This document shows, piece after piece, positions 41,101 to 48,399 of a stretch of DNA of 64,000 nt; positions within the stretch are counted from its first letter, which is position 1, and every line of letters begins with the position of its first letter. Position numbers and translations under genes: made by a program. The stretch lies in contig JAFRQD010000062.1 in NCBI GenBank assembly GCA_017428785.1, forward strand, positions 1 through 64,000, read 5' to 3'. This DNA is from Bacteroidaceae bacterium. Lineage in GTDB: Bacteria > Bacteroidota > Bacteroidia > Bacteroidales > Bacteroidaceae. Below the pieces are notes generated by a model, which saw only the letters and a list, made by a program, of their open reading frames with translations, was not told where the DNA came from and searched no databases.

Positions 41101-43161
41101 AGCGGTGAGGTTGCTTATCTGTTGAATGGCAAGACGAGCGATGGCGACCTGGCTTGGTTCCAGACATTGGATGAGCCGAAGGTTTACTTGGCCGAGCAGT
41201 ATGTCGCTACCATCAACGGCTCGCAAAAGGCTCCGAGGACTGCCGACGTTACTTTGAGCGAGAATGGCGACGGCACCTACACCTTCATGCTTACAGACTT
41301 AGTTATCAGCGTGATGGGCCAGGAGCTCACAGTAGGCGACATCAGCCTCGATGGCGTTGTTGTCAATGACGACGGCACATTCTCAAAGGAAGGTACATAC
41401 GATGTTCCTAACGAGAACATTCCTAGTGAGTACGCTATGTTGAAACCTTACTTCAAGAACCTTCCTTACACACTCAGTGGCAAGGTTAACAATGACAAGC
41501 TTTATGCAGTTATTGACATCACGCTCAATATTGTTGTCACAGGTACCACCTATGCTATCAATGTTGTGGCAGGCGTGGACGACTTCGAAGCTGTTGCTCC
41601 GGCTCTCACAAGCGATCTGTATCCTGTGCTCGACGCAACTCATGGCATCGTTTATCCGGTAGGACAAGTGCACTGCGACGGCACTCCCTATGAGGATGTG
41701 ACTTATTCCAATAATCCTGCAGAATCGACGCAGGACGATCATAACTTCGTGGATGGCTTCTGCACCTATTGCGGTGCATGCATCATGACACCTAACGAAG
41801 ACGGCATCTACGAGATTGGCACAGCAGAGGAACTTGTTATGTTCGCTCAGATAGTCAATAAGGGCGCATACGATGCAGACGCAATCCTTACTGCCGATAT
41901 CGACATGACCGATGCTGACATCACCAAGTTCCCCATCGGAAGCATTACTGATGCCACAGCCGGACGCTATGTGGGCACCTTCGACGGTCAGTTCCACAAG
42001 CTCTCGAACTTCAAGCTCGTCAATCCTTCCGCTCCGAAGAACTACGGCATGTTCAATACGACCACTGGCGTTGTGCTCAAGAACTTCTGGCTCGATTCGT
42101 CATGCGAGATTGAGGGTACTGAGGTAGTCAGCCTCATTGGTCGTCACGATGGCGGCGGCACCTTCGAGTGCATTGGCAACTTTGCAAATGTAACAGGTAA
42201 GAACAATAACATCGGCGGTCTCTTCGGCGGCGTCTTTGGCAATTCATCAAGCATAAAGCAAGTAACCATAACGGACTGCTTCTCTGCCGGCAAGGTTACC
42301 TCTACCAACACTTCTGTAACGAACCACTTGGACTGCGGTGCATTGAGCGGCTGGTTCAACAATGTCAATGTAACCCTTACCAACTTCTGGACAATTGCTG
42401 AAGTAGTAAACTACAGGGACGAGGCAAGATACATCATTCGCTGCGGTAATGGTGCAACCTTCACTGCTGACAACTGCTACAGCCTGTATTATGCAGAGAA
42501 TCTGACTAAGGCCACCTTCTCTCCTGTCACAGAGGAACAGGTTCAGAGCGGTGAGCTTACTTACATGCTCGGCAGCGTATGGCGCCAGACCATCGGAACA
42601 GACCAGACTCCTGTGCTCGATCCTGCTCACGGCATCGTGAACAAGATTACCGAGGCCGGCTATGCCACTCAGTATATTGCCGACACCGACGTCACCATTC
42701 CTGAAGGCGTTCAGGCATTCACCGGTGAAATAGAAAGCACATGGCTGAAGCTGAATGCACTCGACGGTGTCATCGCAGCTGGCGAGCCCGTTGTCCTGAA
42801 GGGTGCTGCAGGCTTCTACAGCTTCATTCCCACCACAGGCGCCACAAAGGTTGAAGGCAACGTCCTGAAGGGTGCTGACGAGGATATTCCCGCCGAAGGC
42901 CTGTATGTTCTCGCTAAGCCCGATGAAGCATCTCCAATCGGCTTCTATCTGGCAGACAGCGGCACCATCAAGGCTGGTAAGGCTTATCTCGAGGATGCTT
43001 CCGGCGTCAAGGCCTTCTTCTTCGAAGGCGACGAAGCTACTGGCATCGCCAATGTCGGAAATGCTGTCGAGGACGGCCTCATCTACAACCTCGCCGGTCA
43101 GCGCGTCGGCAAGATGCAAAAGGGCATCAACATCGTGAACGGCAAGAAGGTGCTTTATTAA
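38158..43161 (+). CDS. Giant secreted adhesin-like protein with F5/8C-like repeats and GLUG motifs
   Basis: A 1667-residue secreted protein. Signal peptide MKKQKLLTLLAAVLMLLGVQ. Three repeats of a galactose-binding/F5-8C-like module lie at about 25-170, 235-385 and 455-615, sharing GxxWKxWKIYGAxF and TGNDxAxxxGR. Next comes a GLUG region (about 700-970; YSGSFDGQGHAITNFEG, CNAGGITGYINN), a lipocalin-like domain (about 1025-1160), the linker HCDGTPY...HNFVDGFCTYCG, and a second GLUG block (about 1215-1450). The tail IYNLAGQRVGKMQKGINIVN plus GKK is of the type IX kind. Third codon positions are visibly richer in A/T than in its neighbours. A surface adhesin or carbohydrate-binding role is inferred. 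Confidence 0.8.
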   Translation: MKKQKLLTLLAAVLMLLGVQSVNAVTLQVVDGTNGGSIARLVDGNNGTKWEGGFGSGQFVILKNAANLPVIPANYTIVTGNDNASWNGRGWKAWKIYGANFAYDAAAARDAEDWVLLDQKSNITQDIVPDVNSQPFDFNFSEAVTKGYVYFKIEVLELQGAGYMQMCEFILNGCTVDASFSDVLNSYDPTGSDADLVNAYAAGKAALAAASTQEETEAAMATMSALRQEMETIKSGRFVALSWAAGAWGDGPGSNLVDKKESTKWGGNFQGSDPQYVIFRGQSMQPFFYKLVTGNDTATSTGRNWKTWKVFGGNFASEAEATRDAEGWVVLDDRQDVNEEYLPMKNFYPATFDFNQGVSTAYTYYKVEVYAPHNGNQHQMSEMYLCTQEEFEAIRAPYVAEFEEFAAGLGDLAVEPSLESDKETFATLFAELKTTSDAVRLTQIYNQLIPLKENLTESAAFLAGGYRALDGNVGSATSGEGFAKLLDGTSSTKWCGTIPEGGAYVIFKKYAGTGLAQYMMITGNDTGNGGGARNWKSWKIYGASFDADADATRNATAWTLIDQKANIGQDLLPAANYAPAYFNFSETWSGYTHFKIELESCYNGTLQQMAEFKMLSDEAYAAERQAMIDELTAAATAVLAGAGIEVPATLMQKLMAATPVAALMNAPASELLPKYNAALNFINTGLLALAATAVPAQADGIYQIANAMQLVYFAEKVNSGEADADAVLVADIDLADVSPYEWSAIGTPDVAYSGSFDGQGHAITNFEGTTPVATGKFGLFGNVNEATIENFSIAGSLTVPAGALNGSGVVGWAQSSTISNIYSTLVIEVGGDDARHVAGVLGSAQKGANTITNCTFAGSITVADGSHDCFAGIVGYMSSDKIENCVNLGTIDFYDKGCNAGGITGYINNEGPTVANCLNVGAVTYRGEGTPTYSGAIVGRLKKDVPNIKNNYWLEGSAVASCGEKALASPAVTSVTAEQLASGEVAYLLNGKTSDGDLAWFQTLDEPKVYLAEQYVATINGSQKAPRTADVTLSENGDGTYTFMLTDLVISVMGQELTVGDISLDGVVVNDDGTFSKEGTYDVPNENIPSEYAMLKPYFKNLPYTLSGKVNNDKLYAVIDITLNIVVTGTTYAINVVAGVDDFEAVAPALTSDLYPVLDATHGIVYPVGQVHCDGTPYEDVTYSNNPAESTQDDHNFVDGFCTYCGACIMTPNEDGIYEIGTAEELVMFAQIVNKGAYDADAILTADIDMTDADITKFPIGSITDATAGRYVGTFDGQFHKLSNFKLVNPSAPKNYGMFNTTTGVVLKNFWLDSSCEIEGTEVVSLIGRHDGGGTFECIGNFANVTGKNNNIGGLFGGVFGNSSSIKQVTITDCFSAGKVTSTNTSVTNHLDCGALSGWFNNVNVTLTNFWTIAEVVNYRDEARYIIRCGNGATFTADNCYSLYYAENLTKATFSPVTEEQVQSGELTYMLGSVWRQTIGTDQTPVLDPAHGIVNKITEAGYATQYIADTDVTIPEGVQAFTGEIESTWLKLNALDGVIAAGEPVVLKGAAGFYSFIPTTGATKVEGNVLKGADEDIPAEGLYVLAKPDEASPIGFYLADSGTIKAGKAYLEDASGVKAFFFEGDEATGIANVGNAVEDGLIYNLAGQRVGKMQKGINIVNGKKVLY

Positions 43162-43168
43162 AAGTCAG

Positions 43169-43194
43169 GCTTCCTCCTCTTCGGGGGAGGAAGC
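43169..43194 (+). terminator. Hairpin without T-tract after the adhesin gene
   Basis: GCTTCCTCC / GGAGGAAGC stem with a TCTTCGG loop, then TATATATA rather than a T-run. It could be a weak terminator or a processing hairpin that allows the downstream 50-aa gene to be cotranscribed. Confidence 0.55.
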
Positions 43195-43237
43195 TATATA
43201 TAATAATGTAATAACAAATAATTAAACATATAAGACT

Positions 43238-43390
43238 ATGAGATACATTGCACCTGCAATTAAGATTGAAGAAGCTCAGGCAGCTCAGATGCTTGCCGAG
43301 AGCCTGCCCATCATTAGCGGCACAACCGTCAGTGGAGACAAGACATTGGCTAACGAGGACAACGCCTGGGACATCTGGGGCGAAGAATAA
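43238..43390 (+). CDS. Small 50-residue peptide gene downstream of the adhesin
   Basis: An ATG frame of 51 codons with product MRYIAPAIKIEEAQAAQMLA... and an acidic, Trp-rich end (NEDNAWDIWGEE). The upstream AAACATATAAGACT is A-rich, as for Bacteroidota starts. The pattern of a short basic/hydrophobic start (RYIAPAIKIEE), a helix with ESLPIISG and an acidic aromatic tail resembles small orphan proteins often found near secreted-protein genes in Prevotella-like genomes. There is no signal peptide. It sits between the adhesin and a strong terminator, so it is likely a real gene of that transcript. The function is unknown. Confidence 0.7.
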   Translation: MRYIAPAIKIEEAQAAQMLAESLPIISGTTVSGDKTLANEDNAWDIWGEE

Positions 43391-43410
43391 TATTCCTTGA
43401 ATCAACAGAA

Positions 43411-43446
43411 AAAGGCAACTCTCTCATGGGGAGTTGCCTTTTTTTG
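43411..43446 (+). terminator. Strong intrinsic terminator after the small peptide gene
   Basis: AAAGGCAACTC / GAGTTGCCTTTTTTT stem with a TCTCATGG loop, 20 bp after the stop at 43390. Confidence 0.9.
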
Positions 43447-43483
43447 TTGCCGTCCGATGGAAACGTCCACAGCCGTTTTTTCA

Positions 43484-43690
43484 CCCCACCCCTCGCTTCG
43501 CTCGTCCCCTCCCCTTAACTGGGAGGGGAGTTGAAAGCGGTCTCCCCATCCCTTCTGGTAAGCACTCTCCGCTGTTGTGAAGCGGCCTCCCCATCCCTTC
43601 TGGTAGGCACTCTCCGCTCTTTGGGGTAAGGGAAGTTGGCATCCCAGCTCCCCTCCCATTTAAGGGGAGGGGTAGGGGTGGGGTATGCTG
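43484..43690. repeat. CCCCTCCC-type palindromic repeat cluster
   Basis: It contains CACCCCACCCCTCGCTTCG, CCCCTTAACTGGGAGGGGAG, two copies of CTCCCCATCCCTTCTGGTA-AGCACTCTCCGCT about 48 bp apart, and CCCCTCCCATTTAAGGGGAG. The rest of the 43391-43904 gap holds a terminator and the 22-bp family 2 array; no gene is seen. Confidence 0.75.
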
Positions 43691-43827
43691 GGAAAGGGCG
43701 TGGAGCCGGGGAGAGTCAATGCTCTCCGCACCATGTTGGAGGAGTGGCCGAAGGTCGCAGCAATGCCTTTTTCCATGTGCCTGCCGGCTCTGCTTCCCCT
43801 GCTTCGTTGCCAAACATGCCACGCGAT

Positions 43828-43881
43828 GTTCGTTGCTGCATCATGAATAATCAATTGCTGCATCATGATGAATCAACGAAC
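43828..43881. repeat. 22-bp AT-rich repeat (family 2, copy B) with inverted ends
   Basis: About two units (TTGCTGCATCATGAATAATC and variant) bounded by GTTCGTTG at the left and CAACGAAC at the right, a perfect 8-bp terminal inverted repeat. It lies 23 bp from the gldH stop. Confidence 0.8.
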
Positions 43882-43904
43882 GCCGCTGCAGGGGTTGGGC
43901 GTTT

Positions 43905-44360
43905 CTACCGGTCGAACCTGATGCCGACCTCTGTGATGTTGGGGATTACCTCGTTTGTCATGAGGTGATGGATGCGGACGGAGCCGCTCTGCCCCTTCTG
44001 CATGTGGAGGGGGAGCTGCTGTGTCTCGTACTGATAATGATTGACGCCTTTGGTGAGGGCATAGCCTTCGGCATCGGTCAGGGGATAGCGGACCGTGTCG
44101 CATCGATAGGCGTGGGGTGCATCGAGGCATTGCTCAATGGCGAGCACTATGTTGCGGATGCCGATGCCTGCAGTCGTGCGAAGTCCGATGAAGAGTGTGC
44201 CGTCGATGTCCGCCTCGGCTTCCGGCAGGAGGAAACGAACGGTGTCGCGCCTCTCCCAACCCTCGGCGGGCAACGGCTTGTAGCTGTGCAAGAGCGTACC
44301 CCTGTTGTTGCAGGCAGCGAGAAGCAAGCCTAGAGCGAGCCAGAAATTGCGATGCGTCAT
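43905..44360 (-). CDS. gldH: Gliding motility lipoprotein GldH
   Basis: A 151-residue lipoprotein. The lipobox is LGLLLAAC with Cys at 17. The family signature HSYKPLPAEGWERRDTVRF follows, then beta-rich sequence with LFIGLRTTAGIGIRNIVLAI and YPLTDAEGY. It overlaps the PSP1 gene by 4 bp (ATGA), in the Bacteroidota order holB - PSP1 - gldH. GldH belongs to the gliding/type IX secretion gene set but also occurs in non-gliding species, so motility is not implied. Confidence 0.88.
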   Translation of the reverse strand: MTHRNFWLALGLLLAACNNRGTLLHSYKPLPAEGWERRDTVRFLLPEAEADIDGTLFIGLRTTAGIGIRNIVLAIEQCLDAPHAYRCDTVRYPLTDAEGYALTKGVNHYQYETQQLPLHMQKGQSGSVRIHHLMTNEVIPNITEVGIRFDR

Positions 44361-45475
44361 TCGGTATGGCTGTCGCCGCGACGCTGTTTGTTGCGGTTCT
44401 TTTTCTTGCGCTTCTTCTTGTCGAAGCGGTTGAGGTCTTCCTGCGTGGCGAGGTCAACGGGGCGCTCGGGCTCTTTGTGCCCGCCTTCTTCGAGTGCGAC
44501 GGGTTTCTCGCCGCGCTGGTTCATCTCGATGACGGCTTTTGCCCGCTCGGCATTGATGGTGACGAGGTTGGCGGCGTTGCGCTTGTCGGTGGAGTAGGTC
44601 ACTTGTCCCGACAGGATGTCTGCCTTGAAGAGGAAGTATTCGGAGTCCTGCGTGTAGAGTATTGTGTCGCGGGGCGGCAGCTTGCGTGAGGCCTCCACAT
44701 ACTGGTCCACCTCATAGTTCATGCAGCATTTCAGCTTGGCGCACTGCCCTGCAAGCTTCTGCGGGTTGAGGCTCAGGTCCTGGAAGCGAGCGGCTCCTGT
44801 GCCCACACTCTGGAAGTTCTTCATCCATCCGGCACAGCAAAGCTCGCGTCCGCAGGGCCCGAAGCCGCCGATGCGACCTGCTTCCTGGCGCGCTCCTATC
44901 TGCTTCATCTCGATGCGAACGTGGAAAACGTCGGCCAGCACCTTGATGAGCTGGCGGAAGTCAACGCGGCCGTCGGCTATGTAATAGAAGATGGCCTTGT
45001 TGCCGTCGCCCTGATACTCCACGTCGCCAATCTTCATCTCGAGGCCCAGGTCCTTGGCTATCTGACGGCTCTGTATCATCGTGTCGTGCTCGCGGGCCTT
45101 TGCCTCGGCATAGCGTTCCATATCGGTCTCCCGAGCCAGTCGATAGACCTTGCGTATCTCCTCGTTGGGCTTCAGGTTGGCATGCTTCATCTGCAATGGC
45201 ACGAGCTTTCCCGTGAGGGACACCACGCCGATGTCGTGCCCCGGGTTCGACTCGACGGCCACGATGTCGCCCTTCTTGAGCGGCAGGTTGTCGCAGTTGT
45301 GGAAGTATGCCTTGCGGGTGTTCTTGAACTGCACCTCTACGAGGTCGGTCACCTCACTGTTGCCGGGAACATCGGCCAGATAGTCATAGGTGTTGAGCTG
45401 GGCGTAGTGCCCTGTATTGGCGCTTTGGGCAGCGAATCCATGTCCGCCTTCGCCACTTTGGTATTGCTTATCCAT
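44357..45475 (-). CDS. PSP1 domain protein (RicT-like)
   Basis: A 372-residue cytoplasmic protein with a PSP1 C-terminal domain. The conserved core runs DIVAVESNPGHDIGVVSLTG, REHDTMIQSRQIAKDLGLEM, FYYIADGRVDFRQLIKVLAD and RIEMKQIGARQEAGRIGGFG. It carries the cysteines known in RicT (YaaT): CGRELCCAGWM and LKCCMNYE. RicT in Bacillus takes part in an Fe-S-containing complex affecting RNA decay; whether this holds in Bacteroidota is unknown. The C-terminal 50 residues are Lys/Arg-rich. Confidence 0.88.
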   Translation of the reverse strand: MDKQYQSGEGGHGFAAQSANTGHYAQLNTYDYLADVPGNSEVTDLVEVQFKNTRKAYFHNCDNLPLKKGDIVAVESNPGHDIGVVSLTGKLVPLQMKHANLKPNEEIRKVYRLARETDMERYAEAKAREHDTMIQSRQIAKDLGLEMKIGDVEYQGDGNKAIFYYIADGRVDFRQLIKVLADVFHVRIEMKQIGARQEAGRIGGFGPCGRELCCAGWMKNFQSVGTGAARFQDLSLNPQKLAGQCAKLKCCMNYEVDQYVEASRKLPPRDTILYTQDSEYFLFKADILSGQVTYSTDKRNAANLVTINAERAKAVIEMNQRGEKPVALEEGGHKEPERPVDLATQEDLNRFDKKKRKKKNRNKQRRGDSHTE

Positions 45476-45544
45476 TGTCGTCGTTCCATTAAGAATTAAA
45501 AGGGAAGAATCAAGAATCGATTCCTGCCACGGGTATGGGAACCG

Positions 45545-45657
45545 TTTTTTGTAATCCTTCTTTCTTAACTCCTCATTCTTGATTCTTAACTCTTAACTCT
45601 TAATTCTTATCTCTTAACTCTTAATTCTTAATTCTTAACTCTTAACTCTTAATTCTG
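45545..45657. repeat. Long heptad array between holB and the PSP1 gene
   Basis: About 14 units of 7 bp mixing TTAACTC, TTAATTC, TTATCTC and TTGATTC. It runs up to the holB stop (45649). It is the longest heptad array of the window and could vary in length between strains. Confidence 0.85.
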
Positions 45658-46776
45658 CTTCAGCAGTACAATCATTTTCAGTGCGAGGTCGAAGAAAACC
45701 ATTCGTGCGCTGACGTTCTGTGCGATGTCGCGGGCCGCGTCGCTCAGCTCGTTCATGATGCCGACAACGTTGCGCTCGCCTATGAACGGCGCAAAGCGTG
45801 TGCTGAAGTTCTCCTCCTCACGACCGAGGAAGTTTATCTTGGGTTGGTGGAAGTTGTAGATGAAGTTCTCGCGCAGTTGCTGCTGGAAGTAGTCGAGCAT
45901 TCGCTTCTGGCGTTCCCTGCCGAGCTCGGCCACGGCGAGCGACCACGCCTGCATCTCCTTGATGCGACGGGCATAGCTGTGGCGCATCAGTTGCACGAAG
46001 AGGTCGAAGAACAGCTGCTGCTCCGAGTCGCGCTGCATGCGTTTCAGCGCCTCGGTGTAGCTGCCCTGGGCGATGTGTGCCAGCAGGTTCGCATCGTCCG
46101 GCTGCATGTCGTGGCGCTCTTGCAAGGCTTGGCTGACAACCTCTTCCGGCAGGGCCGGCACATTGATGCGCTGCACACGGCTCTGTATGGTGCCGAGCAC
46201 GAGGTCGGGCTCTTGGCTGACCAGCAGGAAATGCGTGCCGACAGGAGGCTCCTCGATGAGCTTCAGGAGCTTGTTGCCCGTCTGCTCGTTCATGCGCTCC
46301 GGCAGCCAGATGACCACCACCTTGCGTCCGCCTTGACTCGACTTCAGGGCAAGCTTCCTCTGCAGGCTGTCGCTCTCCTGCACATAGATGACTATCTGCT
46401 GGTTCTCTGCCCCGATGTCCTCCAGCCAGTCCTCGATGTCGAAATATGCAGAGCGGCTTATCTGGTCGCGCCATTCCTGCAGGAAGTCATCGGAGACAGG
46501 CTTGTCGCTGCTCTTGCCCTTATATATAGGAAAGGAGAAATGCAGGTCGGGATGCGTCCATAGGGAAGACATCCGGCAGTCGGAGCACACGCCGCAAGCA
46601 CCTTCCTCGGTAGGATGCTGGCAGAGCAGCATCTGTGCAAAGGCAAGCGCCAGCGGCAACTTGCCCGCACCTTTCGGTCCGCAGAACATGATGGCATGCG
46701 GTAACTTGTTCTCGTTGAGAAGCCTACGAAGGTGCAGCTTCACATCTTCCTGTCCTATGATGTCGTCGAACGTCAC
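45649..46776 (-). CDS. holB: DNA polymerase III subunit delta'
   Basis: A 375-residue clamp-loader AAA+ subunit. The start MTFDDIIGQEDVKLHLRRLL is typical. The P-loop is FCGPKGAGKLPLALAF (about 31-46). A four-Cys zinc module follows (CQHPTEEGACGVCSDC, about 52-68). Sensor regions are KVVVIWLPERMNEQTGNKLL and EEPPVGTHFLLVSQEPDLVL, the DnaX/HolB-type helix. The Walker Lys is kept, but ATPase activity in delta' is usually weak. It heads the holB - PSP1 - gldH set and is driven from promoter module D. Confidence 0.9.
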   Translation of the reverse strand: MTFDDIIGQEDVKLHLRRLLNENKLPHAIMFCGPKGAGKLPLALAFAQMLLCQHPTEEGACGVCSDCRMSSLWTHPDLHFSFPIYKGKSSDKPVSDDFLQEWRDQISRSAYFDIEDWLEDIGAENQQIVIYVQESDSLQRKLALKSSQGGRKVVVIWLPERMNEQTGNKLLKLIEEPPVGTHFLLVSQEPDLVLGTIQSRVQRINVPALPEEVVSQALQERHDMQPDDANLLAHIAQGSYTEALKRMQRDSEQQLFFDLFVQLMRHSYARRIKEMQAWSLAVAELGRERQKRMLDYFQQQLRENFIYNFHQPKINFLGREEENFSTRFAPFIGERNVVGIMNELSDAARDIAQNVSARMVFFDLALKMIVLLKQN

Positions 46777-46819
46777 CTCTTGTTTAACATTTAATCACTT
46801 GCCTTTAGCCATTTGTTTG

Positions 46820-46879
46820 CAAAGGTACAAAGTTTTTTTGGATTAGAGCTTAGAGATTAGGGATTATTTCGTATCTTTG
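46820..46879. promoter_or_regulatory. Divergent promoter module D (52-bp geometry)
   Basis: Minus box CAAAGGTA (TACCTTTG, 46820-46827) and plus box TATCTTTG (46872-46879), 52 bp start to start. The 44-bp interior has ATTAGAG/CTTAGAG/ATTAGGG heptads ending ATTATTTCG. It serves holB and ugd. Confidence 0.85.
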
Positions 46880-46972
46880 CACAGAAAAAGGTAAGAATAA
46901 AAGCTAATAGTAAATGGCGAATGCCAAATCGTTAAATGGTAAATGGTAAATCGTTAAATGGTAAATGATAAG

Positions 46973-48316
46973 ATGAGAGACTTTAGTGATCTTAAAATAG
47001 CAGTGGCAGGCACGGGCTATGTAGGCTTGTCCATCGCCACGCTGCTCAGCCAGCATCATGAGGTGACGGCTGTGGACGTGATTCCCGAGAAGGTAGAGAA
47101 GATAAACAACCGCATCTCGCCCATCCAGGACGAATACATCGAGAAGTATCTTGCTGAGAAGAAGCTGAACCTGAAGGCCACGCTCGACGGTGCCGCTGCC
47201 TACCGGGATGCCGACTTCGTTGTCATCGCCGCTCCAACAAACTACGACCCGGTGAAGAACTTCTTCGACACGCACCACATCGAAGATGTCATCAATCTGG
47301 TCATCTCGGTCAACCCCGATGCCGTGATGGTCATCAAAAGCACCATCCCCGTCGGCTATTGCCGTAGCCTCTATGCAAAGTATGCCCTGACGTTCCTCTA
47401 CAAGCCCGAGCTGAAAGGCAAGAAGTTCAATCTGCTCTTCTCTCCTGAGTTCCTCCGCGAGAGCAAGGCGCTCTACGACAACCTCTACCCCTCGCGCATC
47501 ATTGTCGGTTACCCCAAGATTCTCGAGATAAGCGACAGCAACTTCACAGAGGAGAATGCTGCCATCACAGCCATCGGCAACCCCGATGCCAAGCTGTATG
47601 CTGAGACTTTTGCCAAGCTCCTGCAGGAAGGCGCTGAGAAGGAGAACATCGACACACTCTTCATGGGCATGAAGGAGGCAGAGGCCGTCAAACTCTTTGC
47701 CAACACCTACCTCGCCCTGCGCGTCAGCTACTTCAACGAGCTCGACACGTACGCAGAGGTGAAGGGCCTCGACCCGAAGGCCATCATCCGCGGCGTCGGC
47801 CTCGACCCGCGTATCGGCACGCACTACAACAACCCTTCCTTCGGCTACGGCGGCTACTGCTTGCCGAAGGACACCAAGCAGCTGCTCGCTAACTACCGCG
47901 ACGTGCCGCAGCAGATGATGACGGCCATCGTGGAGAGCAACCGCACCCGCAAGGACTACATCGCCGACGCCGTGCTCCGCATGGCAGGCTACTACAGCGA
48001 GAATGCCCAGTGGGACAGCCAGAGCGAGCGCAACTGCGTCATCGGCGTCTTCCGCCTCACCATGAAGTCGGGCAGCGACAACTTCCGTCAGTCGGCCATA
48101 CAAGGCATCATGAAGCGCATCAAGGCAAAGGGCGCAGAGGTCATCATCTACGAACCCACGCTGCAGGACGGCGAGAGCTTCTTCGGCTCGCGCGTCGTGA
48201 ACGACCTCGAGGCCTTCAAGAAGCAGTCGCAGGCCATCGTGGCCAACCGCTATGAGTCTGTCCTCGACGACGTCCGCGACAAGGTCTATACCCGCGACAT
48301 CTTCGGCTGCGACTAA
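46973..48316 (+). CDS. ugd: UDP-glucose 6-dehydrogenase
   Basis: A 447-residue NAD-dependent enzyme that oxidises UDP-glucose to UDP-glucuronate for surface polysaccharides. The N-terminal Rossmann motif is [43 protein letters not shown] and [20 protein letters not shown] are the family blocks. The catalytic Cys is in [17 protein letters not shown] (near residue 298). GDP-mannose dehydrogenase is the alternative, but [12 protein letters not shown] and SPEFLRE favour UDP-glucose. An upstream in-frame ATG at 46958 lies in TAAATGG repeats, so 46973 is preferred. Confidence 0.92.
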   Translation: MRDFSDLKIAVAGTGYVGLSIATLLSQHHEVTAVDVIPEKVEKINNRISPIQDEYIEKYLAEKKLNLKATLDGAAAYRDADFVVIAAPTNYDPVKNFFDTHHIEDVINLVISVNPDAVMVIKSTIPVGYCRSLYAKYALTFLYKPELKGKKFNLLFSPEFLRESKALYDNLYPSRIIVGYPKILEISDSNFTEENAAITAIGNPDAKLYAETFAKLLQEGAEKENIDTLFMGMKEAEAVKLFANTYLALRVSYFNELDTYAEVKGLDPKAIIRGVGLDPRIGTHYNNPSFGYGGYCLPKDTKQLLANYRDVPQQMMTAIVESNRTRKDYIADAVLRMAGYYSENAQWDSQSERNCVIGVFRLTMKSGSDNFRQSAIQGIMKRIKAKGAEVIIYEPTLQDGESFFGSRVVNDLEAFKKQSQAIVANRYESVLDDVRDKVYTRDIFGCD

Positions 48317-48348
48317 GCGAGCCACACATTATTATATTATATATAACA

Positions 48349-48388
48349 AATCAGGGAGCAACACAACATTGCTCCCTGATTCGCTTTT
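48349..48388. terminator. Terminator between ugd and the Cys-rich gene
   Basis: AATCAGGGAGCAA / TTGCTCCCTGATT perfect stem with loop CACAACA, then TCGCTTTTAG, between the converging stops at 48316 and 48400. Confidence 0.85.
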
Positions 48389-48399
48389 AGTAGGGTGAA

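Noticed and set aside
43238-43390. Small peptide as a ribosomally made, modified peptide precursor
   Set aside because: No radical SAM, cyclase, protease or transporter gene of a maturation system lies near; kept only as an unknown small gene.
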